DNA of 64,000 nucleotides, taken from Sipunculus nudus (lineage: Eukaryota; Annelida; Sipuncula; Golfingiida; Sipunculidae). The translations under genes were made by a program, and so were the position numbers. The stretch covers positions 44,149,327 through 44,213,326 of the forward strand of contig CM049308.1 in assembly GCA_026874595.1 (NCBI GenBank), written 5' to 3'. Under the pieces are notes generated by a model. It searched no databases and had not been told where the DNA came from. It was given only the letters and a program-made list of their open reading frames with translations. Position 1 is the first letter of the stretch, and each line of letters opens with the position of its first letter. This document shows, piece after piece, positions 34,330-47,432 of this stretch.

Positions 34330-37300
34330 AGCTCAGCTGACTATGTCATCTGAGCTAAAGTCGTGGTCCATTGTCCGTCATCCGTCCGTCTGTCTGTTCG
34401 TCCGTCTGTCCAGATGTCTGTCTGTAAGACCAGCACATTTTGACACCTACGAATCTGAAATTTGGCATACAGTTAGATGTCCCCAAAATCTCCCACCATG
34501 CCGAAAATTGGGTCAATAGGACTTCGTTTTCTTCGAGATATTAAGCAAAAACCTCAATTTTTAGCTCAGCTGACTATAGGTCATCTGAGCTATAGTCGTG
34601 GTCCATTGTCTGTTGTCTGTCCGTCCGTCTATCCGTCCGTTCGTCCGTCCGTAGATGTGGCACGTTTTGAAACCGTAAGACCTAGGAATCCAAAATTCGG
34701 CATAATGTTAGATGTCCCCAAGATCTCCTACCAAGCCGAAAACTGGGTCTTTGCGACTTCGTTCCTTTGAGAAATTAAGTAAAAACCTCAATTTTTTTAT
34801 TAAAAACCTATTTTCACACTTCAGGACGGCCTCATATCAAAACCATTCATCTGTTTTTCCTCATATTTACCATAAATATTCCTCTATATATTTTCTATGT
34901 ACATGCCAGAAATTATGTCTGTATTATATAATTTAAAAAAGTTATGGGCCCAAACATAATGCATTGTGTAAAATCAGGAAAGATATTTGATCTTTTAACA
35001 CAAAACATGTTAAAGCTATGGACTTTTTTTCCAGTAATATAACTTTAATTTATCAAAATTAAATTGTTTACCAAAAATTAGATCAAAATCTTTTAAATTT
35101 TTTAAAATATTAACAAAAATAAAAAATTGGTACCTTAAATTTTGCCCAACTTTGACCATGGCACGTTTTTTTCCTGAAAGTACTGTGGATTTAATTTTCA
35201 CAGCATTTTTTGTTAGCATTTTGTCTGTTAACACAAAAAATTTGAAACTAGTTGATCAAAAAATGTAGGTTTTATTCAAGTTTTCAAGCACCATGTATTA
35301 TATTGTTTACATCAAGCTAGTGGTATGCAGTTTGCAAGAGCTCAGCTCCCCAGCTTCAGCTCTCAGTTCCTAAAATTTGGTTTACAATTAGATGTTTCCA
35401 AAATCCCCTACCAAGCCAAGAATTTGGTCACTAGGACTTAATACCTTCGAGATATTAATTTTCTGCCTAATATCAAAACCACTGATCTGACTTTAATCAT
35501 ATAAAATATACATATTTTTCTATACATTCTCTATGCACATGCCAAAAATGATGTCAGTATTGCATAATTGTTTTAAGTTATGGGCCCAAACATAATGCAC
35601 TTTGTAAAAAATCAAGAAATATATTTACTCCCTTAACAAGGGGATTGCTGAAGCTAGAGATATTTTGTCAGGGATGTAACATTATTTAATCAAGATTCAA
35701 TTGAATACCCAAAATTAGTTCTGAATTTTTCAAATTTTATAAGTTATCAGTATAAATATAAAATTAGTACCTTAAATTTTGCCCAACTTTGACCATTGCA
35801 CGTTTGTTTCCTGTGAGCACTGTTCATATAATTTTCATATCATGCACACATAAGGATTTCAGCTTTTTAGTTTAGAAAGCTGAAAGAAATTGGCCAAAAA
35901 TTGTAGGTTTTTATTAATGTTTTTATGATACAATGTCAGACCTTGGCTCTCTCCAGCCCCTCTTGAGTCACCTGTATGTTGACCTTGTTGAACTTTCAGT
36001 AAATTATGCATGCTTGAGGCGAGACATATACTGGGGCAGCCAGGCAGCTTATGGACAGCCACAGTTGATCCAGGTGTCCAACACAACTCTTCTAGTAGTT
36101 TTGACCAACAAAATAACAATAAACAATAAATTAATAAAATTTTTATTGGTTTTTAATAACAAAATAAAGAAAAATAGAAAAGGAATTTGTTAGTTTATAA
36201 TAACAGGAAATTAACTTGCAGTTACTGATGATATAAGAATCTTGTATTGATGGATGGAATGTCACATATTCCAAATAACACCATGCAGTCACCTATGGTA
36301 TTTTTCAGTTCAATTTTAATGATAAAAAAGTAAATCATATTATTCATTACTAATCATTAGGGATCATATGAAGGAAATTAATGATAGACAAAGATGCAGT
36401 TGATAATATTAATCTAGATTCCTACTGTGTCTAGTGTGTACATTGATGTGAAATTAGTCCAAAATGAATATATTACATTTATTTTTTTTAATATAAATAA
36501 AAGCCATAAAACCAGATACTTATGATCATTATTTAAATGTGTGAATTTTGTATATTCTGGATTCTCAACATCATTGTTTGGTGAAAATTGAATAAATACC
36601 AGACATGGTGCAAATACTTTGCAATTGTATTTAAATACAAATATGAATATGTACTCCATTATAAATTTTTTTTGCATAAAGAATGGGAATTCAGGTAAAA
36701 ATGAAAGTATATGAATACCAGTGCAAATACTTTCAAAATGTATTCATGAATGCATTCATGAATATATTCTTTAATATTATTTTAATAATCATTTCAGTTA
36801 TATTTCATTTTAAAAAATCATACAATTCTCTTATTATTTTTAATAAAAAATATATTTAGGACAATATTTGTAATTTTTTTTAATAAATAGTTAAACTCTT
36901 ATATTATATGTTCTGCTTATAAATTATATTGCCAAGTCAAAATCTGTGTGACAGTAGTACTCCATTTGTTAATAAATTAAATGAAATCAATCCTCTTCCC
37001 TGTCTCCAAAGGTACTATCAAAATCATACATAAGCTAAACAACAACAACTCATAATACAGCTTATATTTATTACCACACAAAACCAGCATGTGCCTCATT
37101 TTAAAATCATATTTTTTTATCATATATAACAGCTGAGTGCCGTGACCCATAGGTCCCTTGTTTATCAGAGAAATCTATTTTTACACTTTAGGACTGGCTA
37201 ATATCAAAACCACTCATCTGGTTTTCTTCATATTTACCATAAATATTCCTCTATATAGTTCCTATGTACATGCCAGAAATTAAGTCCGTATTATTTCATT

Positions 37301-40006
37301 TAAAAAATTTATAGGCCCAAACATAATGGACTTTGTAAAAAATTCAGGAAAGATATTTGGTCACTTAAGACCAAAAGTGTTAAAGGTAGGGACTTTTTTT
37401 AGTAATACAACTTTAATTAGTCAAAATTTAATCGTATACCAAAAATTAGATCAAAATCTGTTAATTTTTTTTTAAATGTTGGCAAAAATATAAAATTGGT
37501 ACCTTAAATTTTGCCCAACTTTGGCCATGGCAAGTTTTTTTCCTGTAAGTACTGTGGATTTAATTTTCACAGCATGTACACATAAGGATTTAATTTGTTA
37601 AAATCTGAAATTTGAAAATAAAAGCTGCAAAATTAGGCTAGTTGTTGAATTTTTTTGGAGGCTCTTGTTGTATTCCCTTACATTGTCAAGCAGGACACTT
37701 TGATGACTGTAGGACATTCAGTGCACATCTCTATGCTCCCCAGGCTGTTAGCATTATGTTAGATGTCCCTGAAATCTCCTACCATACCGAAAATTGGGTC
37801 ATTAGGACTTCGTTCCTTAAGATATTAAAGAAAAACCTCCGTTTTCCATAAAAAAGCCATTGTTACACTTAGGCTGCCTAGTATCAAAACCACTGATCTG
37901 TTTTTGATGATATTAGTATTCACATTCTTTCATACATTTTCTATGAACATGCCAAAAATTAGGTCAGTATTGGGTATTATTTTGAAGTTATGGGCCAAAA
38001 TTTAATGCAATTTTTAAAAAATCAGGAAATATATTTACTCACCTAACATGAGAATTGCTGAACTTTGCTGACTTTTTTTCAGGAACATAACTTTATTTAA
38101 TCAATATTCAATTGTTTACCCCAAATTAGATCTGAATTTTGCAAATTTTTCAAGTTACTGGCATAAATAAAAAATCAATACCTTAAATTTTGTCCAACTT
38201 TGGCAATGGCACGTTTTTTCCCTGTAAGGACTGTTGATTTAATTTTCACAGCATATATACATAAGGATTTAATCTTTTCAAATCTGAAATTTCAAAGAAA
38301 TTGATTGGAAAGAATAGCTTTTATTCTCGTTTTCATTCATACACCATGTCAAGTAAACAACCTAGCCCACCTAGTAGTACAGCCTTCACTTGCATTATGT
38401 AACCCACCCCAGGCAGCTTGCCTTGGCTCAGCTTGGCCACTACCAGCAGGCTTCCCCTCTGCCCTGCACTCCCCCCCCCTCCCAGATGGTGCATAAACTA
38501 GATGAATGTTATTATTTTCTGTATTTGATTCATTCTTATTCTAGGCTATGCTACATTTAAAATGTTAAAATGATTGAAGTGTACATATAATTGTGTCCAC
38601 TAAGTGATGTATTGTTATGAAAGTGTGGATGTTCATCAGATAAGTAATTCCTTACTTCAGAAGAGTAAAAACTTCACCAGGTGTGAAATTGACTATTAAT
38701 TCCAGTAATGAATTAAAACTGGGATAGTAATTAGCACAATGATATTGTTTGTCCCTCATTCAACAAGCAGTGTGTATACTTTATTTGAAAAGTTGTTTTA
38801 TTTGATCAAATTTACTGAATCTTTTATTTTATTTTGGTGAATAAAATTAAGCATGTACTGAAAACTCCAATGTGCAAAACTTTTTAATAGTGATTCAAGG
38901 AATATTCTTGAAGATGCCATGTTGTGGCATTATATTCTTTTAAATTCAGTTTAAACATTTATGATTTAAAAATAATAAAATATATGTGTATGCATAATAT
39001 GACCCAATATGAGCTACACTCTGGATATATAATGATTGCAACTTTTGCAACAATTCTAATATTTTAACTTATAGTTTCATTTTTTTTTACTCTGTATATA
39101 TAATGAATGCAACTTTTGCAACAATTCTAATATTTTAATTATATTTTCAGTTTTTTTTTTATTTAAAATTTATAAAACCTGTAAATAAAAAAAATTATTC
39201 AGATAAAAACTTCTTAATGGAAAAAGTGGATATGCTTAAAAATTAGGCTTACATATAAACTTAAATGCATTATTCCCTTGAAAGTGAAATAAAGGTATAA
39301 GTCCATTCTGTCCACTTGCCTGTCCATCTGTAAATTTTCATATGCATCACAGTATCTCAAAACTTATACTTTTTTTCTTCATGACAGTCTTGTCAGAGTA
39401 TTAGTTTGCAATCATATATTTAGAAATTTACTATAACCAAGTAGGAGGGCCCCTTTCCCTTTTAGCTTTTCATATTCTTATATAAATGAAAAACATTACA
39501 ATAGAATATTTCTACATCCACCTTCATGCTGCCCTCACTTTTCCCTTCTCTGATCCCCGTCCCAAAGTCAGCTTCAGTAAGCAAGAACAAGATGAATCAG
39601 ATATATTCATACTTTAATATTTATATCAGCATAGTTAATCATAACACCATATCTGTCAAATTGAAAGCTTGCAGACTACCATACACTTTAGATCCTTCAA
39701 CAAATAGCCTTATCATCATTCTACTACTGCTTATATTCATATTTGCATTCATATTTGCTCAAATATATCACAGTTTTCAACCCCTCCTAAATAAATAAAA
39801 AATAAACCACTATATTTTACTCTATTAATCCATCAGTCAGGTAATTTCATTTATCATTTACTCACATATTACATTACATTCCTTTATAATAGCCCAACAT
39901 GTCCATGATATTCATAAGCTTTATCGACTCAATATAGTATCACAGTGGAGAAACATTTATAGTCCAATCATGATCAGCTGAGCGCGTTGACCCATGGGTC
40001 CCTTGG
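34330..40006 (+). mobile_element. HeB copy with a second HeB nested near its head
   Basis: The head AGCTCAGCTGAC is at 34330 with a CCGTC/CTGT tract. A second head follows at 34563 in the phrase CCTCAATTTTT. A tail occurs at 37133-37162 (CAGCTGAGTGCCGTGACC...CCTTGTT) and a final tail at 39974-40006 (TCAGCTGAGC, perfect palindrome GACCCATGGGTC, CCTTGG). The simplest reading is an inner copy at 34563-37162 within an outer copy at 34330-40006. The region is very AT-rich, and no protein is recognised in its many short frames. Confidence 0.75.
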
Positions 40007-40142
40007 TTTTTTGCAAGTGTCAAAATGAAACTCTCAGCAGAGGTTTGAAAGTATTTTCCTCTGATCTGGTCCTGCTGTTCCTTTTAGCATACACCATGTA
40101 TAGCTGTTCACATGATTTCAATCAGGATATCAAGGGTTTTTT
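40007..40142. other. Short spacer between HeB and HeC
   Basis: Unassigned DNA with no coding signal. Confidence 0.5.
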
Positions 40143-42393
40143 TATGCCCCCGCCACAAAGTGGCCTGGGCATATAGTTTTACCCATGTCTGTCCTTCCGT
40201 CATTCCGTCATTCCGCAATCAAACATTTGTACGGACTTTTTTCGCAATGCCTGCAGATATTGGCCCTATTTTTGGTGTGTGGACAGATAATGACCAGTAA
40301 CAGATAGAGTTCGCGTTTCGTCCCGGTTGACCTATTTTTGACTGTTTTACGGCTCCTAAACTTAGAAAATTTCATGAAAAATAGAAATTTTCATGACAAA
40401 TACACATGTACGGATTTTTTTCCGCAATGCCTGCAGATATTGGCCTGATTTTTGGTGTGTGGCCAGAGAATGACTAAATTCAGATCAAGTTCATGTTTCG
40501 TCCCGGTTGACCTACTTTTGACCGTTTTACGGCTCCTAAACTTAGAAAATTTCATGAAAAATAGAAATTTTCATGACAAATACACATGTACGGATTTTTT
40601 TCGGCAATGCCTGCAGATATTGGCCTGATTTTTGGTGTGTAGGTAGATAATGACCAGATATAGATCGAGTTGGCCTGATTTTTGGTGTTTAGGTAGATAA
40701 TGACCAGATATAGATCGAGTTTGCGTTTTATCCCGGTTGACCTACTTTTGACAATTTAACGGCTCCTTATCTTAGAAAATTTCATTAAAAATTGAAATTT
40801 TCATGACAAATATACATGTACAGACTTTTTTTTGCAATGCCTGCAGATAATGGCCTGATTTTTTGTGTGTGGGCAGATAATGAACAGTTACAGATCGAGT
40901 TCGCGTTTCGTCACGGTTGACCTACTTTTGATTGTTTTATGGCTCCTAAACATAGAAAATTTCATGAAAAATATGAATTTTCATGACAAATGTACATGTA
41001 CAGCCGTTTTAAGCCCTCAGCTCATAGGCTGATGGGCTATTGTCGCCACCCAAGCTGTCCGTCTGGCCGTCCGTCTTGCCATCCGTCTGTCCGTCCATCT
41101 GTCCGTCCTTCTGTCTGTCGGTCTGACATCCGTCCGTCCGCGTCTGTTAACTTTTACCTTGTGAGCAGGATTTCTCTAAAAGGATTCACCGTTGGAATTT
41201 TATTTCATCAGTGAAGATGTATATCGATAAAATCTCAGTCAAGTTCGAAGATGGGTGACCTTGACCCATTTTTCTACATTTTAGAGCTGATTATAGAAAA
41301 ACACTCAGAAGCTTATATCTCAGGAACCATTGTGTGGATTTTTACAAAACTTACTATGATCATTGGGACTGATGGTCTGTACGTGCTGCACAATTTTCAT
41401 GGCGCCATCTGCAATTTCTGATTATTTTTAAATCAATTTTTATCGGATTTTTCAATTTTGGCCTTGTGAGCAGGATATCTCTAAAAGGATTCACCGTTGG
41501 AATTTTGTTTCATCAGTGAAGATGTATATCAACAAAATCTTGGTCAAGTGCAAAGATGGGTGACCTTGACCTATTTTTCTTTGATTTAGAGCTGATTATA
41601 CAAAAACACTCAGAAGCTTATATCTCAGGAACCATTGTGTGGATTTTTACAAAACTTACTCTGATCATTTGGAATGATGGTCTGTGCGTGCTGCACAGTT
41701 TTGGTGCCACCACCTACAATTTCTGATTTTTTAATGAATTTTTATCAGATTTTTCAATTTTGGCCTTTTGTGCAGGATATCTCCAAAGGTATTCAACACA
41801 GGAACTTCATTTCTTCAGTGCTAATACATGATATTTACAAAATTTTGGTCAAGTTCAAAGATGGGTGATCTTGACCTACTTTTCAAGGTCACAGAGCTTA
41901 GTATAGAAAAAAACTTAGGAGCTTATTTCTCAGGAAGCATTTGGTGGATTGTTATGAAACATGGTTCATACCTCTCCAATTAACTGATTATCAGCTTTTG
42001 CTAATATTCTAGTTTTGCAATGAAATGCTTACAGATACTAGCCTAATGTTTGGTCTGTTAGCGCATAATGACCACTTACAGATCAAGTTCGCGTTTCGTC
42101 CCAGTTGACTTATTTTTGACCATATGACAGATCCTGAACATAGAAAATTTCATGAAAGATAGAAATTTTTATGAAAATGCATGTATGGACTTTTTTTCAC
42201 AATGCCTGCAGATACTGATTTTTGGTGTGTTGCTTGATAATGACCCATTACAGATCGAGTTTGCATTTTGCCCTTGTTGACCTACTTTTGACCATATGAC
42301 ACCTCCTGAACTTAAAAAATTTTTTACAAAATTTAACAAATGTTTCTAATTTGCCCCAGGTGGGGGCATTTGTGTCGTTCCGACACATCTAGT
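40143..42393 (+). mobile_element. HeC element (copy 1) carrying HeE
   Basis: The head ATGCCCCCGCC is at 40144 followed by a CCTTCCGTCATTCCG tract. Four ~180-bp modules marked by AATGCCTGCAGATAT follow. The tail has the inverse motif (GGTGGGGGCAT, one mismatch), the perfect stem-loop TGTGTCG-TTC-CGACACA (42371-42387), then TCTAG and TT. HeE interrupts a module at 41010-42012. The modules include TTGACCTACTTTTGACC half-sites. Non-coding. Confidence 0.88.
41010..42012 (+). mobile_element. HeE element (copy 1) inside HeC
   Basis: It starts AAGCCCTCAGCTCA with a head hairpin partner GCTGATGGGCT, then a CCGTC/CTGT tract, then two ~300-bp modules (GGATTCACCGTTGGAATTTT). It ends CTGATTATCAG...TTCTAG before TTTT. 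HeC module text resumes directly (TTTTGCAATGAAATGC). Confidence 0.82.
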
Positions 42394-43779
42394 TAAATGC
42401 TTGTTACGGCGCTGAATCTTGCTGCAGTTCTGTTGAGGGTAATGAGTTGGCACCACTGATGACATTTTACATTTATTACCGTTAGCGGATTTAGCTTTCA
42501 GTCTGAATTCATGGGAGCAAGTGCGATCATGTCCATTTGCAAGCATCTGCAAAAAGTTATACTAATGACTAAAATAATCAGTTTAACTAAGCCCAGAATG
42601 CCAGGCGAGTGATTATAAGCTCCGCTGAAGTGTGTTTTTAGTGAGCCATGGCGCGCAGAAGCAATCACTTGCCTCAAAAGGCAAGGCCTGATGCACATGA
42701 TAAAAATAATGGTAAATATAAAAAACTAGCTGATAAGCCCAGTATACCGGGCTTTTTACTGCGGTTTGTGGGATATATTTACTGAGATATCGAATGTTGG
42801 CTCATTTTTTATTATAAAAGTTAAAAGAAAATATAGATTTTTTGTGGTATACTCTCGGAATATGATATGTACAAATAATTTTTACTGTTATTTTGTGGCG
42901 CTGTGCTTGTGGCAAAAATCATATCCCAGTATGTTTTCCTTGAAGACCTGGTCAGTGATGGTATACATTGCGAACCGGAATGAGACGCGGAGGCATACAG
43001 TGTTTCGTTGATATTTGACTGGTTTCTATCAATTTCTATCTAGTTTGATGTGAGGAACACATGAAAGAATAATTAAATGTAAGTTGCAAGAAAACTGTTC
43101 CTGAAGAAGGAAACAGAAATATGCATACAACGTAAGTAGCAGAAGCGGACCCAGCGAGACTCCGTGCAGTGGGTCCGTATCCCATTTTCAGCCACCGCAA
43201 CCTTTTTTTCATCGTGTCAGACAAATTTTGAGGCCTGAAACCCCCGACACCACCCCAACCCTGTTCCTGAAACTGGGACCTTGAATTAGGTTTTGTCATT
43301 AATCCTCCTAGGTTGAACTCTCCATTTCATAACGCGAGAAACATGTGTTTTTCTCTTGTACTGACCATGCACATGGGTCAAATCCCTCATTGAAAGCAAG
43401 CGTTATTTATATGAACAATAGTCCTTAGTGTTAGAGGTTAAGTGACCACGATGCATGCATTCCGGTGATTGTTGAAGGCAGTTTGGCTGTGCTCGGTAAA
43501 AAAACGGAAAAATCACTCAAAATTATATGTATATTAAAAATTATTTATTTTCATATCGCCTATGTCACTGCGGGGATAATAACCTTTAAAATGATGTATG
43601 GCACAATATTGAACACAACGCCGTTATAGAGAACACTGCGAACAAACGTGAACCGAATTCCTTTTATAAGTATTAGATAAATAATAAATCACATTAACAT
43701 ATACAAACTTCTATTTTTAACAAACATTTGTCTTTTAATATATTTATATTTAATAAAAGGACATTTTATAAAAATGTAT
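42394..43779. other. Mostly unassigned, gene intron, with one HeG-type terminus
   Basis: No coding sequence recognised. A minus-strand element end is visible at 42726-42754. The rest probably belongs to an intron of the ZNF862-like gene. Confidence 0.45.
42726..42754 (-). other. HeG-type 3' terminus (stem-loop plus CTAG-TTTTT)
   Basis: On the minus strand: AAGCCC-GGTATACT-GGGCTT stem-loop, ATCAG, CTAG, TTTTT. It has the same layout as the HeC, HeD and HeF tails but a different sequence. The other end was not found. Confidence 0.5.
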
Positions 43780-44030
43780 ACAATCATGTCCATGAGCATC
43801 AATTCCAACAATGGTCTCTGCCTCCTTTGCCTGAACAGTTTCAGCAGCCCTCACATGTCCACTCTGCTGTTCATGGAACTTGACAGCGTACAGTTTCACG
43901 ATCTTCCATCTTAACACAAAGTTACAGTTAGATCCAACAAATTTTGGATATTGCCGACAGTAATCACAGAACATACATTTCTTCTCCTTGTCCCAGCTCA
44001 ACCACGGACGGCTTGCTTCCCATTCATAAT
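43780..44030 (-). pseudogene. ZNF862-like gene, TTF-type zinc-finger exon
   Basis: It encodes a finger with WLSWDKEKKCMFCDYC at the start and FHEQQSGHVRAAETVQAKEA at the end (Cys-x2-Cys and His-x5-His ligands). This is the N-terminal TTF-type finger typical of ZNF862/KIAA1586-like proteins. It is the most 5' block in this gene and binds DNA in related proteins. The initiator codon and the splice sites at both edges are uncertain. The frame is open through about 43760, but the last residues are probably intron read-through. Confidence 0.7.
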
Positions 44031-44760
44031 GAAATTCCCTCTTTCTTTATCTCTTTCTCATAAACGCGATCACACTCACATTTGTCTTGTTCGTAAGTCT
44101 CCTCTTGCCGGGAGGTTTGGTGCCTTCCAGGAACTGCCACATACTTGTATACTTAACAATATTGTAAATCAAATTTATAAACTAAACTATCAATAATCAC
44201 ACGCAAGTACATGTATTTACACCAAATTCACAGAGCAAATGGCGCAGAAACAGCGTAAATTATTAGTAAAACCTGAAGTTTTATTGGGCCGCAACTCCAG
44301 CACTGAATTGATTGAAAGCGAGCTCAATATTAACATCGCTCGAATAGTTACGCATGTTCGGGGCCGGGGGCCCGGCCGCAACCAATAAAAATTCAAGAAA
44401 GTTATGCAGGATCTGTGCTGTCAAAAGTCTGACGAAAGCAAAGCGGCAGATGGGTGACGGAGCTGAGTTTCATCTCAGATTAAACAAGAAGACAGGAAAT
44501 GTATTAATGAGCTGCTGCAATCAAGGAAAAGAACCTTGATAAAAATTAGATGGGTTAATTATGCTTCAAAGGGTAGATTTCATGTGGGTTCAAGTGTGCT
44601 TATCAGCACGTGCGCTCACAGCGTGAGGCGGCAGTCAGCTGGCGCGAGTGTTCTGTGGTATTTGTTGACTCTGAGGGCCAGTTTCCTTTTGTTGTTGGGT
44701 CGGATTCGAACAGCCCCCCAGGCTTGCTAACTTGAACAATACCAGGCCCGGCCTGTAAAT
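44031..44760. other. Unassigned, possibly upstream part of the ZNF862-like gene
   Basis: GC-richer patches (GGGGCCGGGGGCCCGGCC at about 44360) but no element or coding block I can name. A promoter here is possible but not shown. Confidence 0.35.
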
Positions 44761-45620
44761 CACAGGCCTCGGGCCCATGGGCCCCTTAGGATTTTGACCC
44801 CTGTGCATATACATAGACATGGGTTGATGTATATATTTAAATTGGGATCATGACCTTTCCTATGAGAATGGCCTTGACCTTCATTATTGCCATATATGGT
44901 GGAAATTTTCACAAAATCATTAATATCTCAATAAGGGATGCATTGATTGGTCCAAAAATTAAATTGACCGTAAATCTTGGATAGCTTTGTCTTCTGTGGA
45001 AGACAGGTGGGGCCACCTTCTGTCCTGTACTTGTTTTTGGTCCTTTTGATTACCCTTCATTGAAATTTGGCGTGTCCATCCATCTTGGAAAGTTTTCTTA
45101 TAAACCAGACAGATGGTGCCACCTACCTTCCTGTTTCCATAAAATAAATTAATGCTCATTTCTGAGGAGTGATTTGCCCTATGGGCTTGAAATTGTGCAT
45201 ACCCATAGCTCTTGGATTTCTCCATCTTGTACTTAAGTCTGGTGGCACAATCTGCAATTGTTTTGCTGTTTGGTCCATCTGTACAGGTGCTTTTGGTGAA
45301 AATTGCTCTTATCTCTGGATTGGATCAAGTTATTGGTCTGAAATTTGGCATGTCTTTCCATCTTGGAAAATTTTCGTAAACCTGACAGGTGGCGCCACCT
45401 ACCTGACTGTTTCTGTAAAATAAATTAATGGTCTTTTCTCAAGATATATTCAACATATTGGCCCCCATATTTGGTGAAAAATATTGTTTCTCAAATTGAT
45501 AGATGGAAGAAACAATAGTCACTTGCATAGTGTCAGTGTATTCTGCTGAACCTAAAGGGCCTATTCTTAAAGTGGGGGGATTAATTGTCTAGGGATACTA
45601 TGACACCGTAGAATATCTAG
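44761..45620 (+). mobile_element. HeD-related 3' part
   Basis: HeD phrases (GATCATGACCTTTCCTATGAG, GGCCTTGACCTT) and three modules ending in gap-paired GGTGGCGCCACC-type motifs, one perfect at about 45390. It ends TGTCTAGGGATAC, a decayed stem-loop (GACACCGTAG) and ATCTAG-TT at 45617-45622. The head is missing. Confidence 0.78.
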
Positions 45621-45940
45621 TTAGTATTAGTATACAGTAGTATACATAAATTAGTATTAGTATACATAAATTTATAAAATATGAAGCAAATTATGGATAA
45701 ATAAAGGCACAATTTAAAATTGTGAAATCTGAATCAAGTATTATTTGTAGATATTTATTGTTTTGCATATTTAAAAGATTTATTTTTGTGGTTAAAAAAT
45801 AAGTATACATTTGTATGCATGATGTGGTGTTATCTGACAAGATTGAGATTTACGATGATGCAGTTTAGAATTATGAATAAACTTTATATTCAGATATATA
45901 TGTGTGATATCGTTATCTGTCTGTCTGAACCACGCGCTGG
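45621..45940. other. AT-rich unassigned stretch
   Basis: Short TTAGTATTAGTATACA repeats at the left edge. No gene. Confidence 0.5.
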
Positions 45941-46860
45941 TGTACACACACACTCACTCAAGGCTCATAATAATAACAGAGACCAGCATTTAAAATAAAC
46001 TTATCTTTACTGTGTAAACCCTATCTATTACATCAAAGGTATCTACTGTAAACAAAAATACAAGCTCCTTTTGAAATCCCGGGACGCCCACACTATCTGC
46101 TGCACTCTGACGTCATTTCCCAGACGCCAGGTCTTCCTTGCTGGACTCGTGCGCCCAGTTTCCTGTCATGTGTCGGAAGAACCTCAGTCCTCCGCCAGCC
46201 ACACTCGAGGGCCCTCTCTCAGCCTCTGCATCGACCCTGCGGTGCTGGTCTGTGACTCTGCATCTCACTAAACTTCCAGATGCTGGTCTGCGACTCTGCA
46301 CCTCACCACACTTCCAAACTCCAGAGATGTCTGCTTGTCCGTCAGCTGGACTCGTATACCCACTGTGTGCCCCCTGCGCTTTCAGCCTTGCATTGTCCCC
46401 CGGGGTAAAAAGGGGTCTTCAACCCCAACCTTACGATGGCACTCTAATACCTGCGGCTTCTGTCCTGCTGGCGATCTATCCTTGTTGGCGGCTTCAGTTC
46501 AAGTGCGATATGGACTGGGAATGGAGCCCCTTTATACTGTTCTCTGCTGAAAGCTACTAACTATTCATGAGGTGCATGAATTACAAAAACTTAACAATAA
46601 GCAAAGTGCTCAGTAGCCCTATGAATATTCATTAGCTTCAACACACTAGCTAAGCCTTTTACACAGGCGCCCCTTCACCTCCGAACAAGTGACCTATGAA
46701 CTGATTGACCTGAGCGCTTGGCCCCAGTGTGCCTAATTACAATGAGCGCTCACTCCACCAGAACAGCAAAACAAGCAAATGATTACAATGTGTATTAATG
46801 GGTAATTTTGTGTGGGGATTTTTTTTAACGGGTCACAACATATTATATTGGAAATGTATA
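45941..46860 (-). other. GC-rich LTR-like or promoter-like block
   Basis: Much richer in GC than its surroundings. On the minus strand it begins near TGTTGTGACCCG and contains GTATAAAGGGG (46526-46536), a good TATA box, then a C/G-rich leader. It ends near GTGTGTACA. These suggest a solo LTR, but I found no matching target duplication, so the ends are unproven. A 140-codon plus-strand frame (46138-46560) has no recognisable domain and is probably accidental. Confidence 0.4.
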
Positions 46861-47432
46861 GAAATATAAACTTATAAAATTAGGATCTAATACAAACATT
46901 TATTTATTATTTTCCTGCCTCGGCAGAATTTAGATCAGGCTTTGTTTGCCCTGTATGAATATGCAAATGTGTTGTTAATCCCACCATCCCCCCCTACTCC
47001 ACCTCTGCTGCTATTGATTTCTTTGCACCTGTGCACTGAGACATGAGTTTTCATTGCAAATGTGTAAAATTTATTTATTTAAAAAAAAAAAAAAAAAATT
47101 GGATTAGAAAAAATTAAAATCTTATTGAAACATATTCTTGCCGCAGTAGATGGAACATAAAGTGATCCGCTCTGTCTGTGCATCATCTCTCTGTTATCAT
47201 CTAATATAAATTTATTATGAAATTTTACCTATAAGTACTGTTGAAATAACTTGAATATGCTGTATGTGTATGGATTTAGCTATTAAAGTCTGAAATTTGA
47301 AAACTTATATATTCAGTTATGTATTATTGCAGAATGATAAACTTTAAAATATTTGATATTATAAATTTAAGAAATTATTGGAAACTTCATACCTAATCAG
47401 CTTTGTTTCTCCAACAGTCTGTCTCTCATTTT
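46861..47432. other. AT-rich unassigned stretch with poly-A tract
   Basis: Contains a poly-A run near 47081-47098. No coding signal and no recognised family. Confidence 0.5.

Larger units (their letters stand above)
9305..44030 (-). pseudogene. ZNF862/KIAA1586-like hAT-derived gene, dispersed over 35 kb
   Basis: Seven minus-strand coding blocks occur in the same order as domains in ZNF862/KIAA1586-like hAT-derived proteins. They are a TTF-type zinc finger (44.0 kb), the RNase H-like core with both aspartates (33.7-33.2 kb), the HxxxHxLEL region (18.9 kb), three helical insertion-domain exons (11.0, 10.5, 10.1 kb) and the hAT C-terminal dimerisation block with its glutamate (9.7-9.3 kb). The last four blocks join in frame through GT-AG sites; 9685-10062, 10187-10390 and 10606-10853 are their short introns. 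The larger gaps are filled with HeA, HeB, HeC and HeD repeats. Upstream blocks have one stop, several frameshifts and a 14.3 kb insertion, so the gene is probably dead or the assembly has indel errors. Exons between 34 and 43.7 kb may have been missed. Confidence 0.78.

Noticed and set aside
36414-36677. 87-residue ORF in the AT-rich HeB body
   Set aside because: Low-complexity, Phe/Ile/Asn/Lys-rich composition expected from AT-rich DNA; no domain seen.
46138-46560. 140-residue plus-strand ORF
   Set aside because: No recognisable domain. It lies in a GC-rich LTR-like block where long frames arise by chance.
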